64,000 nt of DNA. Origin: Branchiostoma floridae (taxonomy: Eukaryota > Chordata > Leptocardii > Amphioxiformes > Branchiostomatidae). Position numbers and translations under genes: made by a program. Within the stretch, counting starts at the first letter, position 1. Each line of letters begins with the position of its first letter. The notes under the pieces were generated by a model. It saw only the letters and a program-made list of their open reading frames with translations, did no database searches and was not told the DNA's origin. Location of the stretch: the NCBI RefSeq assembly GCF_000003815.2, contig NC_049985.1, positions 3,233,930 to 3,297,929 on the forward strand, in the 5' to 3' direction. Below, in pieces: positions 51,901-61,305 of the stretch.

Positions 51901-54676
51901 TGAAGTTTCAGATGGTCAAGATTTCAATTTTTCTCTGGACGTCCCTTGCGACGGCTTGCGCCTCTGGCGCACACAACACTTCGGCGCTCGTCGCCATCAA
52001 AAGTCTCTTCCTCTGACAGAAAATTGTCATTACATTTAGCATAGTCTACCAGCGAAGTTTATCCCTCAAAATGCAGAAAATCGTGTCTCAGAGGGTCCAA
52101 ACTTCATCATTTGAATGACATTTCTCCAGACCTACCTTGCGACGGCTCGTGCCATGCCCGGCGCTCGAAATTGTGGAAATACGTTGGGGGCGTCGTCGCC
52201 CTCAAAACCATGTGAAGTTCTAATAGAAAGGCTATTAAACTTAAAGCTTAGTCTGCCAGCAAATTTTGCCCATCAAGATTTAGGAAAGACCGTTTCAGAT
52301 AGTCAAGATTTCCAAATTTTCCCGGTGGAGCATGCCCCCGGACCCCCAAGGATTACGTTGATATAGTTCGCCCTCCCCATACTGAGAACTTTTCTGCAGC
52401 CGCCTCTGTCGTGTGATTCCATGTTCGCACGAAGTTTAAGAAAACTATAGAAACTAAAATTGGTAGAAATATCAATCCTGCGTGCATCTGTTCTTTGTAT
52501 ACAGAATGGTTCACGGACGGCAACGGGATAAAACATTACGATGTTTACTTTCGTGACAGCGGGCTCTCTGCTGCATATGACGTCATGGTGGCGCGAATTT
52601 TTTTTGGCAAGTTTGTAGGTTGCAATTGGCCGAAATAACTCCCGTTTTGGAAAGATTGAAGCAGTCTTGAAGCGGTTTTCGAAACGATATCGCTAAAATG
52701 TACCCAAGTCTCTTCCATCTACAACATTAATTTGTTTTCTTTTGTGTAAATTTCGTACATGTGTGGTGGAAAAGATCGCCGAAGTTGGATTACCGCCCCG
52801 CCCCTCCCCGCCCGCTTTTCTCTTTGTTGATGTGGACGCACAAAATCCAAATTTTTTTGCCTCACAGAATGCGGGAAATTTCGTTTTAGAGGGTCAAAAA
52901 TATCAAAATTTCCCGGGTAGCATGCCCCTAACCCCCGAGACCGGTCGGGCCTTCGGCCCTCCGATCCCTGGACGGCCTTTAACAGCTAGCCGTCGGTCTG
53001 GCGGAAACGTTCAGTTTCGTGATCTTGCGTATTAAACGTTACCAGAGACTTTTTTTCACGTAGATTGGAGAAGTGATATCAGACAAGGTAAGTCTTATAA
53101 CCGTTGCAGCGTGAGTGTAACAACATCAAGTGCTACATGAAAACTCGGCTGTTGTAAAATTTTGGGAGATAACATATGCCCCAGCAGGACTCCAACGTGC
53201 GTAATTTGTTGACGCGCGGGTCTTGACACCCCGGGCCGATCGTCGTCACGTTCAAACAATGCTACCGCTATTGTTATTGCTATATTATTTAATGACAGAC
53301 TGTGTGTAATGGAAAAGGTAAGGAAAAATTGGAGGGGGGGGGGGCATTGAAAATTTTTTTGGGGCGAGGGGGGGGCCATTGAAAAAATTTTTGGGGCAGG
53401 GGGGGGGGCCATTGAAAAATTTTTTACCAGACCTATTTTGCACCAGCCCCCTCCCCCCAGTAAATAACGTCAGGGCCCTAGTATACTTTGATATCTTTAC
53501 ATACATAAACCTAAGAAAATATTGGGTGCACAGGGTGCACAGAAAATAATTGGGTGCACAGCTCCAATTTTGGGTGCACCTGGGTGCACATGCACCCAGT
53601 ATTTCGAGCCCTGTCAGTTGTCATCACATTTTAGTCTTTACTCCTACATCTGCCTTACCTGGTATCATGGTGGAGTAGTTCTTCATGACGGACAGCTGCA
53701 TGGGTACAAAGTTGGCGTACATGCGATCCACGTCCTCCTCCGTGGGGGGTCCGCCGTGCTTCTGGATCCACCGCCCCCTCACGCTCTCGTTCTCCAGAAC
53801 ACGCTGGATGTGAACCTGATAGATGACGGGGTGATGCAGGCATCAGTATGGGAAATCAATCTATCAAAAACCTTTATCTAGACTGGAATGGCCTTGTCGG
53901 CCTTAGCCGCTCTTTCCAGAGGTCCAGTGGAGTGGGGGAGGTCACGGGAAAAATGAATAAACAAGAGGTTCTTGAGTTATGCTGACCACAAATATCCAGA
54001 AACACAAACACACACACACAGACAGACACACACACACACACACACATAGACACACCAAAAACTTTACCTCCATTTTTCATGGAGGTTAATTTAATACAAA
54101 GTAACTAAAACACTTTACACTAAGTAATTGACAATCATAATAACTTAAATTTCATGGCTTATCACATTTTCACTAAGTAAAGAGACAGGCTTGGATTTGC
54201 ATTATGTATCACAATCTACCCCAAACCTGGGAGCTTAAACCTTCCTTTTAGTACCTCCTTGTCCAAACTTATCAAACCAGATGATTTCCTTAAAGGATTT
54301 CGGATTTAAAGATCCATAACTTGAATTTTGTTGAATCTCTTATTTGCTTCCACAGGAAATACAGAATTCAGCATGCTCAAGTTTAAAACAAACTTTCAGG
54401 AAGCAAATCTGCTGTAGTTTTGTTTGGGTGTCATATATTATATTTTTTTTGGAAATCTGATCTCACCCTTTTGTGTGCTCCCATGGGCCCCCTTGCCTCC
54501 TCGTTGGAGATGGGCACACCTTCGTTCTTGAAGATCTCCGAGAAGGTCAGTGCGGGCGCGCACACCCCATAGTCGATGACGGTCCCTGCCCAGTCCAGTA
54601 CCACCAGTTTGACTGGACCTCGGTACCTCCTCATACAGGAGTACTGCATACGGGGGTTGGACCAAGGTGAAGCCAT
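48989..54676 (-). CDS. Phosphonoacetaldehyde hydrolase (phosphonatase)
   Basis: Haloacid-dehalogenase superfamily enzyme that splits phosphonoacetaldehyde into acetaldehyde and phosphate, the last step of 2-aminoethylphosphonate breakdown; related to bacterial PhnX. Five exons: 54467-54676, 53659-53815, 50604-50833, 49703-49774, 48989-49177. All phases fit, giving 285 residues (bacterial PhnX is about 270). Exon 1 has the nucleophile motif LDWAGT (D28) and the PMGAHKR segment, whose lysine (K69) matches the Schiff-base lysine specific to phosphonatases. Exon 3 carries STTGYT and [13 protein letters not shown], and exon 4 the acidic motif [11 protein letters not shown]. An acceptor just before the chosen ATG suggests a 5' UTR intron. 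I see no aminoethylphosphonate transaminase nearby. Introns and flanking genes show it is a resident animal gene, not contamination. Confidence 0.93.
49920..50545. repeat. GT-rich minisatellite in phosphonatase intron 3
   Basis: About 620 bases built from 'GTGTGTATTTGTATGTGTGTGA' units of 20-24 bases with variants. Long Cys/Val or His/Thr frames in it are artefacts. Confidence 0.95.
51355..51460 (-). pseudogene. Internally deleted copy of phosphonatase exon 2
   Basis: 51361-51400 repeats the donor-side end of exon 53659-53815 (ctggtatcatggtggagtag). It is fused directly to the intron sequence beyond that exon's acceptor (gatagataacggggtgaagc), so about 110 coding bases and the acceptor are missing. 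It is non-functional. Confidence 0.8.
51495..53613. mobile_element. Inverted-repeat element with CAGGGCTC ends, host of a nested element
   Basis: The left end CAGGGCTCAAAATTCATTTT and the right end ...AGTATTTCGAGCCCTG pair, and both subtermini are rich in 'ggtgcaccca' repeats. TCAGT flanks both sides, and a full 8-bp duplication is not obvious. Without the nested insertion (51712-53480) the element would be about 340 bases. Confidence 0.7.
51712..53480. mobile_element. Nested non-autonomous element, 1.77 kb
   Basis: The ends AGGGGACCTGACG and CGTCAGGGCCCTA are followed by 'ctggtgca' in both arms and flanked by GTATACT on both sides (51705-51711 and 53481-53487). G-runs alternating with 'ccattgaaaaa' form short tandem repeats near both ends. 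Inside are four diverged copies of a module ending in CATGCCCCCGGACCCCC-type sequence (about 51885, 52065, 52265 and 52860). No transposase is visible. Confidence 0.75.
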
Positions 54677-54724
54677 CTTCTGTGCAGCAAACATCACCAA
54701 GAAAGTATCAGTGTGTGGTCTCAA

Positions 54725-55890
54725 AAACTAGATCCATCCTTAAGGTTGATTGCTTAACTCAAGTGAAGGAGGTTCTAATTCTTTACTTGCTTGACTGAAT
54801 AAAAAGATAACAATCATAATAATAATATAAAATGTGCAAGAAGATTAGTGATGGACTGTTTGATCGATTGATTGATAAATGAAATCTGATATAAGATTAG
54901 TTTGCGTTCCTATGTTTTTAACCAGTCAGCAAATCATATCAAATGCATTTATAAAGGTATAAATGTAACGTTATTAGAGCAAAGGGGGAGGGGCCAGGTC
55001 TGCAAGTTTTTTATTTATTTATTTATTTATCTGCTTGAATAGCGTCGGGACGTCTAGTCTGACCTTCTGTCACAGCGTCACAGCAAAGATCGAGACATTC
55101 CTAACTTGCCCCGTTTTGGTGAGCCAGGAAAACGGGCGGGTCAAGTTTGAGAATGACATTTTTTACGATCTCCCTGGCCCTGCTCATCATCTGCTTGGAG
55201 GACACGTTTGCTGAGCTGTCTGGACCACAAGGACGCGAGTTCGAATCCCGGCGCTGTGGTCGGTACCCATAGCATTGGGTGGATAACAGGAAATACAGAC
55301 TTTGTAATCATGGGTATTTGCCCTTGAACTCCGTCCCTTACCTGTCAAAAATTATCCAAACTTCCCAGCACCACACACCACATGTACCGGCGAGACGACC
55401 TTTAGACTCCGACCTCTGAACTCCCACCTCTGACCTGTGACGTCATTAGCATGCTGTAAATATTCGGAGCCGGCCAATTTTTCTCGAATATTCCCAAATA
55501 TCTGCCGAATTCTACTGTAAGTAACCCGTTTTGTAGGGTAGAGATGTTATGTAGGGTTTACTGATTACTTACAGATGTCGAAAAGAGAGAGTACGATCTG
55601 AAAACAAGCGTTTTTATTCTCATGCAGAATATTTTCTTGCTGCTGATTAGAAGCAATTCGTGACTCAACATCTTTTTTAAATCATCATCATCATCATAAT
55701 CTCCATCCCTGATTATATAGCCCGCAGTACATCGATACAGATGCGCGATAAGCAATGTACATTATGCTTCCCTTAACGTGTTGTAAAATTAGCTATTGTC
55801 TTTGTTTGTAATCATAAGAATTTGAGAAAGGCCTATGCTTCTCTGGACTTGCATGCACTTGTTTGTAATACCAAGAGCATTATACAGGTA
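54725..55890. other. Intergenic region between phosphonatase and TMEM33
   Basis: No exon recognised. A tRNA-like segment with box B 'GAGTTCGAATCCC' is at about 55227 and an (ATTT)n run at 55010-55030. The phosphonatase promoter probably lies here. Confidence 0.5.
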
Positions 55891-55892
55891 TA

Positions 55893-56640
55893 TTACTGTA
55901 AATGCAAAATCTTTCGCGGTGGTTTAAAGGCGCCCAGAGCAGTTTTTAGAGCATTTAAACTAAAAATATTCTGGATAAGACAATCGGAACAATATTACTG
56001 CAACAATATTAAGCACATTTGTATCATCATACTTCTTACTTTCAGCGTTTAAAAGGATGCAAAAACATGCCGCAAACGGCCGCCTTTGAGTTATTGGGTC
56101 CGTCAATAAATCAGCACAGGATTGAGCCACTAACGGTTTCCTGTCGGTAATTTTTGGTGATTTTCGAAGGGCGATTTTAGAACGCGTGAGGTCACCCGAA
56201 GAATTGAATCTGATTCGCCCGTTCGCAAATCGAAACCATATTCGAACAAGTGACGATATCTCTGGAGGCGTTTGGGATTCATTGGTCACGTTCAGAAATT
56301 TGAAATAATGACACGTGCAGCGCTCAGATTTTCAATGACTTCTCACCACCCAACGACGTCTCAACTTTGCTCAATGAAGGTGGATATGCAATGAGATAAT
56401 CTTATTTAGCCTTACTGTGTGTAAAATGACTTGAAAATTAAAATTAGAAATACAAAAAAAACTGCTCTGGGCGCCTTTAATGTTTGCAGTTTTCGCGGCG
56501 GCCACTTTACCGCAATTTTAAAACCGCATTTTGATCTATACGCATTTTTCCATGGCAGTAAGAGACTACAGTGCATGATGCTACGGGGATCGGTAAACCA
56601 TGTGCGCGGTTGTAGGAGTCTGCGTTTTCCCAGGGTATTT
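55893..56640. mobile_element. TACTGTAAATGC-family MITE split by a nested insertion
   Basis: The left piece TACTGTAAATGC...'tttcgcggtggttta' ends at 55927. The right piece resumes at 56477 with 'ttaatgtttgcagttttcgcggcggccac' and 'catttttccatggcagtaag'. This is the order seen in uninterrupted copies. The right end has decayed. Confidence 0.75.
55928..56476. mobile_element. piggyBac-like MITE, 549 bases, TTAA target
   Basis: The ends AGGCGCCCAGAGCAG and CTGCTCTGGGCGCCT are perfect inverted repeats and continue into poly(T)/poly(A). TTAA flanks both sides (55924-55927 and 56477-56480). The TTAA duplication is characteristic of piggyBac-type transposition. It sits inside another MITE. Confidence 0.88.
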
Positions 56641-56717
56641 GACGTGACTACTGACTGCGGTTGAGCAGTTATGTACATGACTGATCCACATATTTGTATT
56701 AACAGATCCGATACAGA

Positions 56718-59700
56718 ATGGCTGACAGTACCACTGGTAGTGGTTCCACTGGAGCAGGGGATGCTGGGACTGACTCCTCACAGCCACAACAAGGGGTGGT
56801 GGTATGTACATGTTACTGTAAATGCAGAAACTTTCACGGTGGTTTTATAGTCACAGTTTTCGCATTGGCTGCTAAACCACAAACTTAAAACCACCGCATA
56901 TATTCATAATACAGTGTGCGACTACAGTACAGTACTGTTGATGAGTTTGCGAGATGGCGCTACCGCGAATTCAAAACCACCGCGAACACTCCATTTTCCT
57001 GCTTCCGCGAAATTAAATCCCAGTGAACTGAAATGCATTTATTTTATGTACTTCATTCTCCCAGGCAGAGCCTCCTTGATGGCCACTGTAATTATACCTT
57101 TGGTCCAAATTCTGCTAAACCGGGCTGAGGTTTCTACTTTTGTGCGCTTGGCCTCCAACGTACTCTCCAAGCAAAGGTTTAGCCCTGGCAGTTTTTGACA
57201 TGTTTTTTGTTGTTGTTGTTTTTATTGGGATTTCTACTTTGTAACATGTTCTTTATGTCTCACGGCCAAACCACGGTCTTCCAGGATGGAGGTGGTGTAG
57301 CCAGTCATGGATTCAATCTTGAGACATAAAGAACACGGCACAGAAAAGAAAGCCCGATAAAACAAACAAACAAACAAAAATCACATCAAACACAGCCAGA
57401 GCCAAACCTCTGCTTGGAGAGAGTTTTAACCAGCTGTCAGACAATCAGCAAAATGTTTTCTTCTGGTGGTACAAATTCTCTGATTGTCTGACAGCCTTTA
57501 GACTTTTAATACAGGCCAGGCCCCATATTTTTACTTCTTTGTTACAGTCATGATGGCATGCTGATGATACATATGTAATATTATTGATTTTGAGTGTACA
57601 AATAAGGGCAGTCTTTAGACAGCTATAGATTTACATGTCCTACAATGCAGAAGCTCATCTGATGTAGCTCAAGCAGATGAAATTATTCCAAGAGACAGAA
57701 TTTTATTGTTTGTTCCAGAGCTACATGATGTCCCATAAGGTGGATGCTGGTCTGTGGTTGAGTCGAGTCTTCACCGTGGGATGTTCCCTCCTGTATGCCA
57801 TACCGTTGTTAGGGTGAGTATCTATGTGTTCAGGATAACTGACTCATTCTATCCAGTTTATTGTATGTTGTTCCTGTCAGGCGAGGGCTAACCATACTTA
57901 AGCAAATGAATTTTTTAATGGCAACTTGATTAAGAAGGATCATTACTACTAGGGTGTTCTTTTGTGGCATACTCACAGTATTCAACTAAAAGGGATGACT
58001 CACCCAGTGGATGATTATGATATTATGGTTTGTGGAGCCTTAATTTGTTATTGTTTTATCTCTAATTGTATCTTTTCCTTCTGCAGTTTGCTTACTTGTA
58101 GGCCTATAGCTGCCTTCACAAGATTTTAGCAGCTGTGCCAGAAAGCACCCTGCTCCGTTGTAACATCATTGTTGAAGTAAAACTCTCGCTCTTCCCCCTA
58201 CAGTATGCTTGTTGCGTACGGCTGCTACCAATGTGCGCTAATCAGTAGCACCATCACCAGTGTCCTGCGGCTGCACCAGAGATCACCCTGCTGTGTATCG
58301 ACTGTTGTTCCATTGTTGTTAAAGTGCTTAAACTCGTCTTGTTTTTCCCCCTACAGTATGCATGTTGCGTACGGCTGCTACCAGCGCGCCCTGATCAGTA
58401 GTGCCATCACCAGTGTCCTGCGGCTGCACCAGAGACTGCCCCGCCCGCAGCTCACCAGGGAGTTCTTTGCTCAGCTGGTCCTGGAGGACAGCGCGCACTA
58501 CCTCTTCTTCGCGCTCATCTTCGTCAACTCATTCCCCTTCACAAGTATCCTTTGCAAAGTGCCACAAAGCACTCAACCAAACCTTGTAGCTTTAAATCTG
58601 TCAATTTTTTTCTCCTTTTTTGGTGATGTTAGATTACTTAGAACAGTAATTTTTTCCTCATCTTCGTCAACTCATTCCCATTTACAAATATCTTTTGCAA
58701 AGTGCCACAGAGCACCCATCCAACCCTTCTGTCTTTTGATATATGTCATATTGTTCTTTTTTTTGGTGATGTTATATTTTTCTTCCTCTTTTTTTGGGGG
58801 GGTGATGTTAGAAGAGTAATCTTTCTGTGGCATACATGCTTCCCTCTTCCCCAATTGCAAGGATGTCCAAAAGATTTTCAAGTCTGCTAGTAATAATAGT
58901 GCTCATCTTCATTTGGATCTGTCTGCACCTACTAACTCCCCAAAGAAGCACAATATCTCCAGTAATCTTTGATGTCATATTCTGAAATGTTATCTATTCT
59001 AACTTCTTTCCATGATTTTCTAAAGATCAGGTATCTCAGTTTTATCAACCAATTTACAAGTAGAAGTAGTGATATGTGTCATTTAGCAATTACTCCAAAA
59101 ATTACCTTTTTGTCCTTAACCCACATGTCCCAGTGATTCTTATGCCTGTGTTCCTGTTTGCCCTACTCCATGCCACAGCCTTCACCAAGACATTACTTAA
59201 TGTGAGTCCTGTTAGTATCAGTCTATGTAACACAAACTCCAACTGTCCAGGGCTCTAAGGGAAGCTCCAGGTCCAAATGGAGCTCTTTGAAGCATCAGTG
59301 GAGCCCTGCTATTAGCTAGAAGCATTATTAAGTCAGGTTACTGTTTCTCTAACTCAAAAGGAAAAAAAAGCAACAACATGCAAGAAACCAAGAAGCATCT
59401 GCTTTCATCAACGACTGTACATAGTCTTATGAAGTTATGTTGATAAGGTATTTAAACAAAACTATGAATTGATATTTGATAGACAGAACCTTAGATAAAT
59501 ATGAGTTGGTAATTTTGCTATAAACTGAGATGCAAAGTTTACTATGTTTTGATTTTAGTGTTTTGACAAGCATGTGCTACAGCCTGTAATATAAGGTGTT
59601 TCGTCTTCCATGAACAGATCCAGGGCCCGAATGCGGGACAGTTTCTACGTTCGTTACTCGACAAGCTGGTTGCCAGGCAGCAGGACATCCTGCGCCTGAT

Positions 59701-59751
59701 CGCCTGTACAGAGATCTTCCTGATGCCGGCAGTGGTCTTCATGGTGTTTGG
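56718..59751 (+). CDS. TMEM33: TMEM33 homolog, 5' part (gene continues beyond the last exon seen)
   Basis: Endoplasmic-reticulum/nuclear-envelope multi-pass membrane protein of the TMEM33/Kr-h2/Pom33 family; in vertebrates it interacts with reticulons and stress signalling. Exons at 56718-56801, 57719-57813, 58356-58544, 59134-59201 and 59618-59751. Phases fit at each junction. They encode, in order, MADSTTGSGSTGAGD (variable N-terminus), MMSHKVDAGLWLSRVFTV and the first membrane segment, GCYQRALISSAITSVLRLHQ, LEDSAHYLFFALIFVNSFPF, MPVFLFALLHATAFTKTLL, and LRSLLDKLVARQQDILRLIA with TEIFLMPAVVFMVFG. The final exon or exons are not visible. After 59751 come repeats, a gap and a second copy of exons 3-5. 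An acceptor before the ATG (56705) indicates a 5' UTR intron. Confidence 0.93.
56813..57045. mobile_element. MITE of the TACTGTAAATGC family in TMEM33 intron 1
   Basis: TTACTGTAAATGCAGAAACT at the left and 'gaactgaaatgcatttatt' at the right. Internally it has 'ggcgctaccgcgaattcaaa', matching the other copies. It starts 11 bases after the exon 1 donor. Confidence 0.8.
57164..57427. mobile_element. Foldback element carrying a phosphonatase exon-3 fragment
   Basis: Two arms of about 100 bases pair with moderate divergence. The left arm has 'tctccaagcaaaggttta', 'gttgttgttgtttttatt' and 'gttctttatgtctca'; the right arm has 'tgagacataaagaac' and 'aaacctctgcttggagaga'. The loop, about 57278-57322, reads 'ttccaggatggaggtgg' + 'tgtagccagtcatgga'. 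This matches about 45 bases of the phosphonatase exon at 50751-50795 with few differences. Confidence 0.7.
57430..57496. repeat. Small hairpin
   Basis: 'gctgtcagacaatcag' (57433-57448) pairs with 'ctgattgtctgacagc' about 50 bases later. It directly adjoins the foldback element. Confidence 0.6.
58080..58300 (+). pseudogene. Truncated copies of TMEM33 exon 3
   Basis: 58205-58283 repeats the acceptor and first about 80 bases of the exon at 58356 (GCYQ.ALISS.ITSVLRLHQR) with several substitutions, then leaves frame without a donor. A third, strongly decayed copy begins at about 58086 (cagtttgcttacttgtaggc). Flanking intron ('caccctgctc', 'cttccccctacag') is repeated with a period of about 150 bases. 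Confidence 0.85.
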
Positions 59752-59989
59752 GTGAGTTGTTCTTGTGGTCAGGAAGCTTGTTTGTTTCCTCGATGAAAGT
59801 CATCACTCATCAGACATTCAGGTTATAAGATATGCCAAATAATAGCTACTCATACAACTGGATATGATTTTCCAATATCATATCGAGTTGCGTAACTTAT
59901 TTCGCGTAACGTATTTGTTTTTGCCGGGGCGCCGCAGGCGCCCGGCTTTGTCCCCGGTTTAATGGTTCGTCCTTGGATGGGTCTGCTAT

Positions 59990-60275
59990 GGTCGCAAAAT
60001 GTACCGTGCGTTTTTACGACAATTCTCAGCCCTTCTCAGCCCTTCAAATAAACGCAATGTACCGTGCGTTTTTACGACAATTCTCAGCCCTTCTTAGCCC
60101 TTCAAATAAACGTTGTAAGAATACTGTTTATCCATGACCTCTACTCGTACAGAAAACATTGCAGCGCTCATTAGCAAAGTCTAGGAAAGGAAAATGTTTC
60201 TTGATTTGCAGTAAAACACTGGTCATGTAACATTTGAGGAGTTGTCGTTAAATCGCACGGTTCATTTTGCGATAG
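59990..60275. repeat. Direct and inverted repeats of a 60-base unit
   Basis: 'gcaatgtaccgtgcgtttttacgac' and 'aattctcagcccttctcag' occur twice in tandem (59997-60115). An inverted, diverged copy of the core (gtcgttaaatcgcacggttc) is at 60245-60275. It may be a small transposon. Confidence 0.65.
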
Positions 60276-60288
60276 CGTTGACGGGTCC

Positions 60289-60503
60289 GGGTATTTAGCG
60301 GAATAACCCGGAATAACCCGGAATAACCCGGAATAACCTTAATAAAGGATGAAAGCTACCGAAATACAGTGTGCTTTGATAAGTTAAGATCGCAGAATGC
60401 AATATTTTGGCATAAAATAATGTATATATGGCCATGGGAACAAGAAATATTACGGTTATTCCGGGTTATTCCGGGTCATTTCGGGTTATTCCGGTAAATA
60501 CCC
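60289..60503. mobile_element. MITE built of GGAATAACCC repeats, 215 bases
   Basis: It starts GGGTATTTAGCGGAATAACC and ends GGTTATTCCGGTAAATACCC. The arms are three to four tandem 'CGGAATAACC' decamers facing each other. Confidence 0.8.
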
Positions 60504-60631
60504 TCACGGGCGTTGACGGTGCGGAGGAGGTGAGATTTTTATCGTACAGAAATTGGTACAGTTTGTAAAGTTATCTTTCTGGAATTCGGATGTATTAAAA
60601 TATAACATTACATTCTAAGGCGTAGTGTCAT

Positions 60632-60898
60632 GTGAGTAAAATGAGCACGACATTTGACGAAAGATTTTGTGGAGGGTATACAGTCAAGTTTATTGTGCAA
60701 CGATTGGAACAGTTTACGTGCGGGTGGGAGGGGGGCGTGCGTCTATATATGCAGCTGCAGGAGGTCCTGCAGGACATTTTCGATCGTAAGAGTAACGTAC
60801 AATTTGAAAAGATAGTGATCATGAATTCGGACACATTGAAACATATTTCCAAGGAACGGTATATAGTTTTTTTAGTAAAACCAGTGTGTGGGGATTGA
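60632..60898 (+). CDS. Small unrecognised open frame, 88 codons
   Basis: I do not recognise this frame. It reads MSKMSTTFDERFCGGYTV..., with an amphipathic middle (QLQEVLQDIFDRK) and no membrane segment. A decayed copy of its second half, without an open frame, follows at about 60945-61040 ('gcagggcatttttgattgt', 'gtacaa.ttgaaaagat'). It sits between small inverted-repeat elements in what would be the next TMEM33 intron. It is most likely part of a mobile element or chance coding. Confidence 0.2.
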   Translation: MSKMSTTFDERFCGGYTVKFIVQRLEQFTCGWEGGVRLYMQLQEVLQDIFDRKSNVQFEKIVIMNSDTLKHISKERYIVFLVKPVCGD

Positions 60899-61305
60899 CG
60901 AGAATTTAGATAGTTTAATGGTGCACTGTGCTTGAGCCGATGCGAGGCATTATGCAGGGCATTTTTGATTGTAAAAATATCGTACAAGTTGAAAAGATGG
61001 ATCGGATTCTAATACATTAAAACATACATTTCCAAAGAATAGTAGAAAACAACGGATTGTAGCTAACTGTTAAACAATCAGCAAAGCAGTTGGCAAGATG
61101 TCACACCTGAACTTTTGTAGATTTTTGCTTTTTGTTGGTACTAGTAAGATGTTATGTGATCAAGACAATATTTTCTTTCTGTTTCAGTGACGCCTTAGAC
61201 TGTTCTCTGCTATATATACAAGTGACACAGTAATATACAGAAACTTACAGCTAGCAAAAGTCTGTACTCAATAAGATTTTACACAGTACACATTTATACT
61301 TCTTT

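Noticed and set aside
58204..58283. Mutually exclusive alternative exon 3 of TMEM33
   Set aside because: The acceptor and 5' coding part are good, but the second half of the exon and a donor are missing, so it cannot replace the real exon.
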